From: Nemania diffusa
Lineage: Eukaryota > Ascomycota > Sordariomycetes > Xylariales > Xylariaceae
Reading direction: 5' to 3'
Assembly (NCBI GenBank): GCA_038501195.1
Contig: JBBPUQ010000005.1
Location: 2,914,001 to 2,978,000, forward strand
Length of the DNA: 64,000 nt
Within the stretch, counting starts at the first letter, position 1; the number at the start of each line of letters is the position of its first letter. The notes under the pieces are model-generated. The model did not search any database. It saw only the letters and a list, made by a program, of their open reading frames with translations, and had not been told where the DNA came from. A program made the translations under genes and the position numbers. Below are positions 52,845 through 64,000 of this stretch, one piece after another.

Positions 52845-55331
52845 GGCAATGGTGATACCATGCGATGAGGTGGTGATGGGAGGTCCGCGGGCTCTCCCAC
52901 CTCTTGTTCGCTGCGGGTCGGTGGAAGGGCGTCAGAAAAGAGAGGGGTCGGTCGAGACGAGAGGGGATCGGGGATGCGGGATCTAGCTAGGAGATAGATG
53001 ATTTATTGGATTGAATACTGGACGTGCCGACCACAACCGGTGGTGGCCTGTACAGGAAGAGTAAAAACAAAACAAAGAGGAAAGATGGGATGTTTTGAGC
53101 AACAGGTTAAGGTTGAGGCTAAAATCGGAAGTGATACTAGGTCGAGACGTCTGTAGAGGCAGGCAGGCAGGCAGTGTCGGAGGTAGGCGGCAGTACAGTA
53201 GGTACAGTACTCTAAGGTCAGAGGTTAACAGATGTCCCTGGTAGGCGGTAGGTGGTAGGTGGTAGCACAGGTCCAGGCATGGGGGGCGGCGGTGGGTTGA
53301 CTTGGGTTGGCAAGGTACTGTACATACAGGACAGACTAGCAGTACTTGCTTACATAGGCAGGTGCCTACCAAAAGTATGTATAGGCAAGGTGTTGGTCAG
53401 CTCAGCGGTAGTCTCTGCAGTAGGCACCTTAGTCAATAGATGAATTATCTTTGGCGACCGGTACAAAACGAGCATGCTATTCTGTGCTCTGTACTGACAG
53501 GTAATTGAGACGTTGACAAAAGACTTCGAGTACGCATAGGTGGGAGTTTACAGCAGACGAAGTATCTAGGCACGGGAGTAAGTATCGAGACTAGGACTCA
53601 CAGGTAGCTTCTAGTCTGCAGTAACAAGCAGTCGGCCGACTAGTGCTGCGTTCTTACTTGTAATTGGCCCAATTATGTAGTTACAGGTGAGCCGATGAGA
53701 AGGGCGCGACTAGATTGGCTAGAACCCAAACGACCATGGGTTACAACCGTATCTGTACAGGACACCATCCTAGGTTGGCCGCGATCCTTGACTGGGGTGT
53801 CACTTGGAGGCTGTGCACACAAACCTGTATCAAACGAAACACTCGCCGACCTACCCGTATCGCTGGTCTCAAATGCTGTCCCTTCTAGAACAATAATTTG
53901 TAACACCTGGTCTAAGACAGCATAATCGTCAGAATAGTAAAAAAGGGAAACATCTGGCGTCGGTGTGCCTCATACTAAGTACGACTTAGGCACCTACCTA
54001 CATAATCTCATAGTATTCAAATCTGCTAGTCTTATAATAAGTAGCTTGGTATGACGCATGTGTTTGGAGATCAGAGTGGCTGTGGAAACAGATGACAAAA
54101 GACCCCAGAACTCTCCCCGCCTGTAGAGAGTACGCATATCTACTTATGTACGTCTACAGCCCAGCTAAGGGGCTCCAATACCTGGCTAACGAAGAAGAAT
54201 AGGTAATTAATTATAAGATGCTCTGCCACACGTGCCACGGTGGTGCTATGCTACCTCATAACCCCTTTCTCTCGTTACGCGGATCACCATGACTAGATCT
54301 ATTGCCTAGGTTCCTGCGGAGCCAGTCAGAACAGGAAATCTATTCCATCTGACACGCTGTCCGCTACGAGCTCGATTCATTGTTCGCCTGTGAGCTGAGC
54401 ATGGTGTGTCCTGTGCCATACCCTTATCAATGCTAATATACTTGGGGATGCCTGCGCCACACCACCATCGACTCAAGAGAAGAAACGGATGGTCTCTATC
54501 CCACTCACTGCATTTCTAGTTTCGTTTGAGCTATCCCATCTTAGAGGCACTCTCCCCTATGACCTAACTAGACTGGGTACGCCCCTGAAATTATTGGTTT
54601 AAAATTTAGCGTTTCTACATCGGAGCTTAGGTACTAAATAGGACCTAATGGCTCCAAAGCAAAAGTATAGCAAGGTGAGAGCATCAACATACTTTCATAA
54701 ATTGTGAACGAAGGGCTATATGCTTTCTAGTTTAGGCGCATCTGTTTTCCGCTATCTTGATCTCACAACTCAGTCTATAGAGTGTAATTCAACCAGTCTA
54801 TCCATGTTGAGTCTTGATACGTACATGTCACAGTATGGAACTGGCATGTGCCCAGTAAATGCAGTGGCGGGATCTAGTCGGTATCTCACATTGCGTGGTA
54901 CTTCTTTAAGGCGTGGATTATGAAATGTAGGTCAAGGAGAGGACCGAGTTTTTTCTTGGTGGCCTATCTCCCAAGCTCACATCTAGCGGGCTGCCAACAC
55001 TACTGATAGCTGGGTGTCGGAAATGACCTGGGTTTAAACCACTGACTTTCCACTATCGAGGTATTCGGTAGATGGCGATTGCTCTCTCACCTCGAATAGT
55101 CGTGTTATTGGATTCGGAGACAGCCTCAATCATGTTCGAGGTGCGCGTGAGAGTCTCCTCAGTTAATTGTTCTCGCTACGACTTTTGCGAAGTAGGACCA
55201 TACAGAGCAGAGGAGTTGGCAAGGCGTAAGGTGAACGTTTGTCGCATGGTAAATTGCTACCTAGCTGATGAGACGACATCGAAATCATGACCAACCAACG
55301 CCATTTCCCTAGTTGCCATTTTTACCATCGC
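52845..55331. other. Long intergenic stretch (2.5 kb)
   Basis: Promoter and leader of the HECT ligase, then featureless sequence to RPL43. GGCA tetramers at about 53,160-53,176 and GGTAGGTGGTAGGTGGTAG at about 53,245-53,265 are simple repeats. No coding sequence recognised. Confidence 0.45.
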
Positions 55332-55793
55332 TTAGACATCAGTGATTTCCCTCAATCTTCGCAGGGTTGATCGGGCAGCCGTCGCAGCGGGGGACCTAAT
55401 TCTCAAGTCAGGATCATCCGTCATCCATTTCTGAATTTTGTGAGGTCGATACGTACGACATAGTGTAGGCTCCGCCAGCAATGGTCTTCTTGCAGCCGCG
55501 GCAAGTCCAGATACCGACGGCAGCACGGCGAACTGAGGTCTTTCCGCAGAAGGGGCTTCAGAGAGTTAGCAGATAGATTCGATACGGGCGTAGGTTATAG
55601 CGTCGAGGAAGCGTACCATCCGTAACGGGCGTGCTGGGTAATCTCGAAGCGCTTGGTCTGCTTACGCAGAGAAGCACCGTATCGGGTGCCGTACTTGCCG
55701 ACAATGCCGACCTCTGTAACATCGTCATTAGCTCATGGAACGATCGGAGAGAGACGAGGAGTGACGGGGCGTACTGGTTGTGCGCTTGGCCAT
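55332..55793 (-). CDS. RPL43: 60S ribosomal protein L43 (eL43, L37a)
   Basis: Four exons (55793-55775, 55713-55617, 55555-55457, 55395-55332) give 92 aa, the exact family length. The sequence starts [20 protein letters not shown] and has the zinc ribbon Cys39-X2-Cys42...Cys57-X2-Cys60 (CPFC, CRGC), followed by [12 protein letters not shown] and a basic tail ending [13 protein letters not shown]. It binds 25S rRNA in the large subunit. The first exon is only 19 nt, typical of fungal ribosomal protein genes. Confidence 0.97.
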
Positions 55794-57020
55794 TGTGTTG
55801 ACGACGGTGGGTGGTGGTGGCGCGTCGGGATAGTGGTGGTTGAATGTTGGTGATGTTGGCGGGCAGGGAAATTTTGAGATTATCTGGGGTTTGTAAAGTG
55901 ACTTGGAAACTGTGTGTGCAAAGCACTAGTGGATTCTTATTGGCTGAAGAGGGGTAGGCGAATATGAATGGTCCCACTTTATCGGAGGATCCTCGGATGA
56001 GTAAATGAATATGTGCAGACCGAAGCCGTAGGTATCTAAGGAGGTTTTCTATCGATAACACTGGCAAACGAACTTACAGAATAAGTACCTGAAGAGATCA
56101 AGCAAAATGCGTCCTCATCACTTCTTATTACCTTATAAATTATAACGACCTAGGTACTTAACCTATTTACTCCCTCGCGATGGAGTTCCAATAACAGACT
56201 CCCTATCTGATGGCCGCTATATCATCCATAGCCGTTCGTCCTTATAGGCCACTCGTGCGAATAGCAAATACCTAGCGACGTCGTCGGCGACCCAAGCACC
56301 GAGAGGGCATTAAATCTGCAACTGATAATACCAATAGTCTAGTCTTGCGCATAGCGGTTTTAATTAGCAGCTCTCTTGAGGACAGTCATATATAGAAAGG
56401 CTATCCTTTGTAAGTTCTCTTGACATTTGATAATGGGACATGTAAGGCGAAGTCTTACAGAAGCTCGATTTCATTTACTCGTGGCCAATTCAGAGCTCGT
56501 CGTTGCTTCTATCTCGATATTCGTCATCAGCCTAAAATCAATTGAGGCCGCATCAACATATAACATGCTACGACAAAACTGTTAGTACTGTTAGTTTTGC
56601 TCATTGTCGTATATTTAGAGCGGCCGTCCATGCCTATCGCAATACTCAGTAGTTGTTCTATCCCAAGAACATAACTGTGTAGAACAGCCATATACGCTAG
56701 AGGCAGGAGGCCGATTCTCGCGTGAGACTGCGCATCTCATAGGTAAGTATATAAATCAATTCTTGCCCCGTAGGCAGCTCACACCAAAATTTTCATCTAA
56801 GTTAATTGTAAGAGCCCAGCAGGTCTTAACTTAACGTAGTAGTTGTTAAGACGATCGTGAGTGCTTCTATCATTCATTTACACATTGGACATAGGCATGA
56901 GATACCTAAGTAGGTAGACACGGTCGACCTACCTATGTAGATGTCCAAAACATGTCTCGCGAAGCATAGTCTCGGATCCTTGGAATGTACGCTGCGTATG
57001 CACAAGGCACTGCCACCTAA
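55794..57020. other. Intergenic stretch
   Basis: RPL43 promoter, then 1 kb without recognised genes. A near-palindromic TACCTAAGTAGGTA-like block occurs around 56,905-56,945. Confidence 0.45.
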
Positions 57021-57146
57021 CTACCGGGTCCGCGGATAACGAAGGTCGCAGCCGCGCTCAGCCAGCCAGTCAGGGATGTGCGCTACGGTATCAGCTTCGC
57101 CACTTTCAACAACAACGTGGGGGGTGATCTTCAGCACACCGGCCAC
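57021..57146 (-). pseudogene. Coding-like fragment, unidentified
   Basis: Directly after an AG (57147-57148 on the reverse strand) a frame reads about 41 residues of normal protein character (GVLKITPHVVVESGEADTV, HIPDWLAERGCDLRYP) to a TAG at 57023-57021. It looks like a last exon but no matching upstream exon was found. Family unknown. Confidence 0.25.
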
Positions 57147-57301
57147 CTTTCAAACCACAATACAACAAAGCTAACGTTAGTGATTGCGCAGCAGACAGAA
57201 TCGGCGGCATTACAGAATACCTAGTCAAACTGCTGACCACATATACAGTGCTCACTGTATTATTTCATACTCAACGTTCGAAGTACAATGCCTCGTCTAG
57301 A

Positions 57302-57565
57302 CTAATACGATGGAGTTCCAGTCGGGGGCAGGACGGTCCAAGGCTTCGTATTCCTGAGAGGATAATAAGTATGCAGCAAACAAAACAAAACAAAAATCAT
57401 ATTATTGTTATGTCTAGGGTTGCATAATAACCCCTCTTTAATAACCTACCCACCAAGACTGTAGGAAGCTAATCCCTCCCAATCGCTCACCGCTAATGGA
57501 GCCCTTGTGTCTTGGTCCACCGGCGGCGGCCTCGTCGCAGCTCTCGGACGGGGCGGCTTCGTAGG
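57302..57565 (-). pseudogene. Coding-like 3'-end fragment, unidentified
   Basis: After an acceptor-like TTCAG, a proline/arginine-rich frame (KPPRPRAATRPPPVDQDTR) runs into APLAVSDWEGLASYSLGG. A GTAGGT donor at 57449 and CTCAG acceptor at 57354 join it in phase to NTKPWTVLPPTGTPSY and TAG at 57304-57302. The tail reads like a genuine C-terminus, but there is no upstream coding sequence before the divergent gene at 57839. It is perhaps the relic of a gene whose 5' part was replaced. Confidence 0.3.
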
Positions 57566-57838
57566 CTGAATGATACTTGCTTAGTTCTATGCATCAAATT
57601 TGAGATATTGCTTCGAATATTGCTTCATCCGCTTAAGCAATAACGTTGTCAACTTAACTGACGATTGTAGGTGGTAGGGCAGCTCTTCCTTCAGATTGTT
57701 GCATGAATGTGCTATGTCACACCTACAAGTTTAACGGACAAGCAATTCAAGATACGAGCTAGGTTTGGCTGTCGAGGCACCTTGTCGTTGCTCACACCCA
57801 AACAGCCTTTCTTCCCAAGAGTGACAGTCTGAAACGCA

Positions 57839-60800
57839 ATGGATCCTCTGTCCATTACAACCTCTGTGATCACGCTAATTGGGGCGGCAAGCAATGTTTA
57901 TAACTTCTTGCAGTCTATTCGCTATGCTGATCGAGGGCTTCAGTCATTGGTCAGAGAAGTCAACACTCTAAACGGCTTCTTAAGATCTATCGAAAAAGCA
58001 TTGGAAGACTGTCGAGGTAACCCTTATGCCTTAACTCATATCGATCCAGCTCTTTGGAAAGAGAGTAAGGTAGCACTCTCAGACTGCCAGCAGACACTAG
58101 ACGAGTTGGGCTCCGTTTTCAGTGAGCCAAAAAGGCCATCTCGTTCTAATACGCTCTTTCGTAAAGCGAGAGTCGCAGCCGAGTTGCGATCTCGAGCTGG
58201 AGACATTGCCTCGTTTCGAGAAAAGATCTCTATGTCGAATATGTCCCTGCAGACATTGTTACAAGTCATTAATGTGTAAGTCAGACGCTTTCGCTTACCT
58301 TATTCTCCGTTACGGTTTGGAATTGACTAGTCAAAGATCGCTCTCTCTTCGAAGCAACGAGTCTCACGATAATATCCTAAGAGATTTGAAGGAGCTGAAA
58401 AACGCCTTGAAGAAATCTTCTCAGGCTGCGACTGTCTCGTACTCCACCTTGTTTCTCAATGAACAAGATACTCGTCTGGTCCATCATCTCAAAGGCTTGA
58501 TTCGGGCAGCGCACGAATTTCACACAAGCGCAAGTACGACCGCGAGTACAGTTGTCGGTGGTGGCGGAACGCAACCACCGCCTACTGATTTTGGAGACGA
58601 TGATGCCAGGTCTGGAATCCAGTCCCGAATGCCATCCATGAAGAGAAAGCAAATCGAGACATACCTGTCTCAGAACGAACGCGTCTCACGAGCTAGCACC
58701 TCTGCATCTGACGGGAAAATAGACGAGATCGTGTCCCCAGGCCCACCAAAGACTTCTGAAGCAATCTCGGAGACACGCGATGTTGGCTCCAACCATACCT
58801 TCAGTACTATTTTTACCAGTGGTTTCAGCAAGATAGCCCAACGAGCTCTACAACAACTTGATCTACAAAAAGCAGAGGACCTCCTCATAGAAGCTTTGAA
58901 GTGGTATAGTTCGTCCGGTTCAGATGATGTACATCACCAGCGGCGTTTGCAGACTCAGCTCGCCTTATGCCATCTCCTCCAGGGCAATCGTGGAGAGGCG
59001 CAATGTTTAATCCTCGACTTAGTAGATTCTAGCATGCAGCAGGACACGGTGGCACACCAGCTACTCTATTCTCTGACCCTATTGCAGCTCCATGAATTGG
59101 ACTTCGAGGGGGCTCGGGAGAATAGCAAACGGCTCTGGGAGGCCCTTCAAAGAACACCAGACTGCACAGTTCTAGACGCGAATGATGCAATGAGACTCCT
59201 GGCTACTTCGTATCAAGAATCAGGAGATGCCCTCCTAGCCTGCGCAATTGAGGCCGAATTACCCGATTTGAGACTTTCCGAGCCCGTGCCTAAAATGGTA
59301 GACTTTCTAGTTGATTGCGAAGAGCTTATTGTTGGGATTTTTGGGCTCCAGGGTTGTTCAGAAATCACCAACTCTCTCTCCGTGGTCCGCAAAATCCACA
59401 ATCTCCCAATCGCTAAAAAACCCAGCTCGCTTCAGATGCGCGAACAATCATTGGTAGACATGTGCTCTCCCGTGTTGAAGGACCCTCTTGGCGACGTAGA
59501 AGATGGTCTGTCTATGAAGGCATACCCGAACCCCGATAAGAATCAGTCAAAGGCGAAGAAAAGGTCTTGGTCGAATCTACGGGCCTTCTTCAGACCTCGT
59601 CTGAGCTGGGACGCTGGTATCATGGACTTGTACCCCTTGCAAACCGGGGCCCAGGATTCTACATTTAAACTTAGGAAAAGAGCGAAGACATCGCACGTCG
59701 AGCCAATAACCCCCCCAGAGCCTAGCTCTAACTGTAATACACCTGCGATTCGAAATCTAACCGAACCAGGGCGCAAGTCGTCTAAAAGAGAATGCTCAGG
59801 GGTGCAAAATAGTCATGATTCGGAGAGTAGCACTCGAACGATGGAGTGGATCGTCGGACAACCTGACAGCAACCCAACGAATACAATAGTGGAGGGTCAG
59901 GATATCCAAGAGCCGAAGCCACGGCTACAACGTCAGTTCAGTTTCGCGGCGGGCTTGCCTGATCACGTCTCCCTAGTGACAGCAGCTACAACGCCGCCCG
60001 ACTGTTATGAGATGCCTAATAATGCAGTCTTTGAGTTGATGGGTACATCTATCTATGTAGAACCGCTCACTGGGGCACACAGGTCAAAATTTTCTAAGCA
60101 GAAACTTCGCGACAGGAGCGGACCCAAACCAAAACGAGTGCATAAGATATCTAGGCTTCATCAGTTCGACAACGGTAGTTACTCGCTGCCGTACGAAGAT
60201 GATCTTACTATGGGGACGGTTACTTCGCTAGAGATGGAAAACGATATCTATCATCTGCTAGGCTACGACAGCCCAGTAACTCACGTAGGAGCTGAAAAGT
60301 CTCTAGCGAAGCTAGACAGGACGCCTTCGTCGGCCGGGAGCGATCTTGTATGCTATCTCGACGTTGCCGTCGGATGCAGTTCCTCCGGGTCAGACTCGGA
60401 TGCCACTTCTGACTTTGATCGAGTGACGCCGTCAACTCGCCAAACTTCTTTCGACTCTTCATGTATTTTTGGCGGGGATGCGTATCACGACGGCAGTGTT
60501 GACAAAGATTCTCAGCCGCAAACCATCGCGCAACGCGCCGCCAGGTTCGAGACTAATAATGAGTCTCGTATGTGGACGCCTTCCAAAGGAACGAAGGATG
60601 ATGGACGAAGTATAGAACCAAGCCAGTCCCCAAGTCCTCTGCAAACCCGCGCTTCAAGTTGTGAGGCGACTGATGACATAGCTCAGCCACTCAGCCTGAA
60701 TCCCCAGGCCCGACCTCGACGAGAATTTGGCCCAGCAATAGCAAGGCTCTGCCGGTATAAATCACCTCGAAGTCCTGCTTTTATCAGACGACCACCCGCA

Positions 60801-61220
60801 CGCACAACCAGCGGGCTTGGTAGGCTTTTCCACACGCAGAATCGTGAAGACAACTTCGACTTTGGTTTCAACAATGCACTTTACTTCGGTCCTGATGCGG
60901 TGACTGGCCCATTTACCGATTCAGGGAAGACAGACTCGCATGAGGGACAACGAACGCATAAATTCGCGCCTTGCGCCATTTCCACATCCTCGGCAGGGCC
61001 CTCAGATGCCTCGATGAGTGTCAAAGCACACTCGCGATCCATTGGGAGCAACGAAGAGGCATCGGCCGACGAGAAACGCAAGCCTTCGACACACACTGAC
61101 AGGCGGGCGGGTTATTATCCTCTTTCAGGTGATGTATTCTGGGAATCCCCATTGGGAATCCCATCATTGTACGAACCAAAGGGCTGGGGTCACGCCATAT
61201 CTCACAATATCTTGGTTTGA
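57839..61220 (+). CDS. Large Fungal_N-domain protein with TPR-like repeats
   Basis: Two exons (57839-58275, 58331-61220; 55-nt intron) give 1108 aa. The N-terminus MDPLSITTSVITLIGAASNV and the helical segment to about residue 170 match the fungal N-terminal domain found on STAND/NLR-like proteins and on azaphilone-cluster protein L. Residues about 310-470 form helix pairs with TPR-like spacing (QRALQQLDLQKAEDLLIEAL, then QLALCHLLQGNRGEAQ and LLQLHELDFEGARENSKRLW). The remaining 600 residues are Ser/Thr/Pro-rich and probably disordered. No P-loop or NACHT/NB-ARC motif was seen, so it is not a complete STAND receptor. It may be an adaptor or partner of one, in non-self recognition or signalling. 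No membrane segment; cytosolic. Frame and introns are clean. Confidence 0.75.
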
Positions 61221-62119
61221 TATCATTACACCCAGTGAGAATATGTCTACACATAACCGCGATACTGCCTGGTATTATTACACGGCACCGAGTATAGGGG
61301 TGGCCTGCCACTCAGCTCGCTTGGGATGGTTATCGTGAATCGTTTATATACTATTTCTATGTGGTTGATCGGTAGAGCAGCAAGGTACATTGTCATCTTT
61401 ATTATTTCCCTAATCCTTTCATTTCCAGCTTCTTCTGTTTACCCCTTATTTGACCATCGTGGGGGTCTGTGCTAGTGCAATACTGTGCTGTACCGCCTAT
61501 GCTCACACATCGCTAACCTTACCTAATACATGTAGGTAGGATACTGCCAGGGAATGTACCTACATACCTAGATTAGGTACATTTAGACTCGCGACGCCGG
61601 AATTGTCTATTCCTGCCTATACAGTAAACGGTAGCTCTAGGATCCGACGCCGATATAGGGCCTAACATTGTCCATTGTCCCCACGTTCCCCGCCCCAGAC
61701 GGCTCGGGGTAATGTTACGAGTTGTGCGGTGCAGGTACAGAGTATTTGGCGGGTATTTGGTAGGTACCGGCAGGTACCAAGTATTCGACAAACAACAGCG
61801 TGAGACCCCCACGTACATAGGTACCCACATTACCCCGCGCCAGACCCCCAATCTCGCGATCCTAGCCCACCTACACCTACAGAATACCTATACTTAGTCT
61901 ATTAGTCCAGGCGAAGGGGGGAGATTCCATGAACTATTAGGATTCAAGAGCCTACTTACCTACCTACAGTACGCATAGATAGATGCCTACCCCAATTCCT
62001 AACTGATCGCCCATTGGAGAAGCCTCGAAAGGTGTCGTGTTCTCAATAAACCCCGTCCCTCGCCTACTTGGACCTTGTTTTCGAAACATATGAAATCCCG
62101 TCACATCACGTCCGCCATC
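61221..62119. other. Intergenic stretch
   Basis: Spacer before the G+C-rich dehydrogenase, with scattered ACCTACCTAC words (61,940-61,970). An in-frame ATG at 62075 could extend the next protein by 15 residues, but the extension lacks family features. Confidence 0.5.
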
Positions 62120-63061
62120 ATGAAGCTGCTCTACCCAACGTCCCTGAAGCTCGACATCGCGAGTCTGGAGGGCTTCAGCGTGTCCCTGCAGCCCTATGAC
62201 GTCAAGAGCACCATCCCCGAGGAGCATGCTGATGCCGAGGTGCTCGTGACCTGGGCCAACAGCGCCGCCAACCTCAAGGACGCCGCGCAGCGCCTGAAGA
62301 ACCTGCGCTGGATCCAGTCGCTCGCCGCCGGCCCCAACGACGTGCTGTCGGCCGGCTTCCCGGCCTCCGTCGTCGTGACCACCGGCTCGGGCCTGCACGA
62401 CCGCACCGTCGCCGAGCACACGCTGGGCCTGCTGCTCAACGCCGCGCGCCGCTTCGACGAGATGCGCGACTTCCAGGTGCAGGGCAAGTGGGCGTCGCAC
62501 CTCGGCGGCCCGCAGCCCGACCGCCCGCGGGACCGCTTCACGACGCTGCGCGACGCGAACGTGCTGATCTGGGGCTACGGCAACATCGCCAAGACGCTCG
62601 CGCCCCACGTCACGGCCTGGGGCGCCACCGTGCGCGGCGTCGCGCGGAGCGCCGGCGTGCGCGACGGCGTCGAGGTCTACGGCGAGGACAGGCTGCCCGA
62701 GCTCCTGCCGCAGACCGACGCCCTCGTCATGATCCTGCCGGGGTCCGAGAGCACCAGGAACGCCCTCAACGCCGAGCGGCTCGCGCTGCTGCCCAAGCAC
62801 GCCTGGGTCGTCAACGTGGGGCGCGGCACGTCGATCGACGAGGACGCGCTGGCCGACGCGCTCGATAAGGGCCAGATCGGCGGCGCCGCCCTCGACGTCT
62901 TCGTCACCGAGCCCCTGCCCGCCGCCTCCCGCCTCTACAAGGCGCCCAACTGCATCGTCAGCCCGCACGCCGCCGGCGGACGCCCCCAGGACGCCGAGCC
63001 CCTTATTGCGTACAACCTGCGCAGGTTAATAGCAGGGCAGCCGTTGAAGAATGTTATTTAG
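62120..63061 (+). CDS. D-isomer-specific 2-hydroxyacid dehydrogenase
   Basis: A single exon of 313 aa from ATG 62120, chosen because MKLLYPTSLK begins the first strand of the catalytic domain. NAD(P)-binding loop GYGNIA at 152-157; catalytic Arg235 in VVNVGRG, Glu264 in DVFVTEPLP and His283 in SPHAAG complete the triad. These enzymes reduce 2-keto acids to D-2-hydroxy acids in the cytosol; the substrate (glyoxylate, hydroxypyruvate or another) cannot be told. The gene is far richer in G+C, especially at third positions, than its neighbours and has no intron, which hints at acquisition from bacteria or at strong codon selection. A long open frame on the opposite strand (62968-61964) is a by-product of that composition. 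Confidence 0.9.
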   Translation: MKLLYPTSLKLDIASLEGFSVSLQPYDVKSTIPEEHADAEVLVTWANSAANLKDAAQRLKNLRWIQSLAAGPNDVLSAGFPASVVVTTGSGLHDRTVAEHTLGLLLNAARRFDEMRDFQVQGKWASHLGGPQPDRPRDRFTTLRDANVLIWGYGNIAKTLAPHVTAWGATVRGVARSAGVRDGVEVYGEDRLPELLPQTDALVMILPGSESTRNALNAERLALLPKHAWVVNVGRGTSIDEDALADALDKGQIGGAALDVFVTEPLPAASRLYKAPNCIVSPHAAGGRPQDAEPLIAYNLRRLIAGQPLKNVI

Positions 63062-63490
63062 TTAGCCACGGGGATGGGGGATGGGGTGTGTGCATAATGG
63101 GCGTGAGTTGCTATGATAAAATAGATGTATGATAGATATCATAGACAAAACATTTCCACGGTGACGCTTGTTAATTTCAGTTTTTCCTACCTGGTGTGTT
63201 CAAGCATACTGCGGCGTAATGGACTCGTCTTTACAAAACTATGTACCTCACTTATACTAGCATTGTGCATGAGGAGCCGATGCTAATCTTCGCCTCCTAC
63301 TCTCATGTAGGTAGATCGCTCTCCATTATATTATCCAGTAGATTCTTGTAGTCCTTGGGTTATATGGGCGTAGTCATCGTCCTTTTCGAAGATTTCGCAT
63401 GATTCATCTAGATAGCTATTGCCTATTTCGTCTATGATTATATCATTACCACCGTATACGATACCTTTCATGATATTCTCGTCTCCGTTT
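63062..63490. other. Convergent intergenic stretch
   Basis: 3' regions of the dehydrogenase and the permease. A 75-codon acidic open frame (63331-63558, minus) overlaps the end of the permease in another frame and is not supported. Confidence 0.5.
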
Positions 63491-64000
63491 TTATAGCTTG
63501 AATCTGAATCCATGTTCAGCTGCGTGCCCAGGCAGCGCATTGATAGCACCCTCGACATGAATCCCTTGATCTAGTTTCTTGTTCAGCCTAGCAAGAATAA
63601 TCCGCAACGTCAGAGCTGATACAATTGCAAGCGCGACTGTTCCGCTGTTCACACTAAACGCAATTACATATTGAGGCGCCATCCAGTCTTGATACCTGTC
63701 TCTAATGTCAGCAGATGCCCTCGACTCGATTCCCTACATGAGGGAGTGGCAAGAAGACTAACAGATAGCTAACGTAGATGCTAGTAGCATTTGATACGGC
63801 ATTGATGAAGGATAGGGCAGCAGCACGCTTAGCTGGGGGTCGGGGCATCGTATTGCTAATCCATGCCAGTGCTACCACAAAGGCGCTGTATATTCCAGGG
63901 ACCTGTATGCCATCATATTAGCAATATTTTCCACGCCACGTTGAACTCCTAGATCCTGCCGACTTACCATGATAAGAATAGCAAAGTATCGTGGACCTAT
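63491..64000 (-). CDS. MFS permease (allantoate/Dal5-like, ACS family), 3' end only
   Basis: Exons at 64000-63968, 63902-63763 and 63695-63491 join in phase to the last 120 or so residues: PRYFAILIM, then VPGIYSAFVVALAWISNTM, KRAAALSFINAVSNATSIYV and the last helix VIAFSVNSGTVALAIVSALTLR. The tail RLNKKLDQGIHVEGAI...GFRFKL is the usual C-terminus of fungal anion:cation symporters such as Dal5 and Tna1 relatives. These take up organic anions such as allantoate, nicotinate or pantothenate. The 5' part lies outside the window. Confidence 0.85.

Noticed and set aside
61964..62968. 334-codon open frame on the minus strand opposite the 2-hydroxyacid dehydrogenase
   Set aside because: Its residues (Ala/Arg/Gly/Val-rich, low complexity) are what a GC-biased antisense frame gives; the plus-strand protein has all catalytic motifs.
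63331..63558. 75-codon acidic open frame at the permease 3' end
   Set aside because: Overlaps the permease C-terminal exon in another frame and has no features or splice partners.

Overview
The window is nuclear DNA from a filamentous ascomycete (Pezizomycotina; a Sordariomycete is likely but not proven). The evidence is short GT-AG introns of 50-130 nt with CTNAC-like branch sites, fungal-only families (C6-type regulator domain, Fungal_N domain, two-module BGC cupins), housekeeping orthologues of NEM1, NHP2, RSP5/HulA and RPL43, and a 24.5-kb block of extreme A+T with the hallmarks of repeat-induced point mutation (RIP).

Layout. (1) 1-16.2 kb and 40.7-40.9 kb: the edge of a secondary-metabolite gene cluster. 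It has the first exon of a polyketide-synthase-like gene, a broken short-chain dehydrogenase, a fungal-specific transcription-factor-domain protein without a visible zinc cluster, the broken 3' half of a berberine-bridge-type FAD oxidase, an intact short-chain dehydrogenase, a DHA14-type MFS exporter, an intact small cupin and a second, divergently transcribed cupin. (2) 16,188-40,693: a 24.5-kb A+T block with imperfect terminal inverted repeats of about 90 bp. It sits inside the second cupin: the 5' part of that gene ends at the left edge and the missing 3' part resumes at the right edge. Inside are a RIP-destroyed Ty3/gypsy retrotransposon with both LTRs, an 87-bp tandem array and other repeats. 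(3) 41-64 kb: conserved housekeeping genes NEM1, a DUF1761-like membrane protein, NHP2, RSP5/HulA-type HECT ligase and RPL43, then accessory genes: a 1108-aa Fungal_N protein, a very G+C-rich D-2-hydroxyacid dehydrogenase and the 3' end of an MFS permease.

The cluster genes fit a polyketide pathway: synthase, redox tailoring enzymes, cupin(s), exporter and regulator. Nonsense codons, frameshifts, a palindromic element upstream of the regulator, a small TIR element in the exporter promoter and the 24.5-kb insertion in the second cupin all point to a cluster in decay. Gene models with introns were built by hand from splice signals, reading-frame continuity and family conservation. No database search was run.
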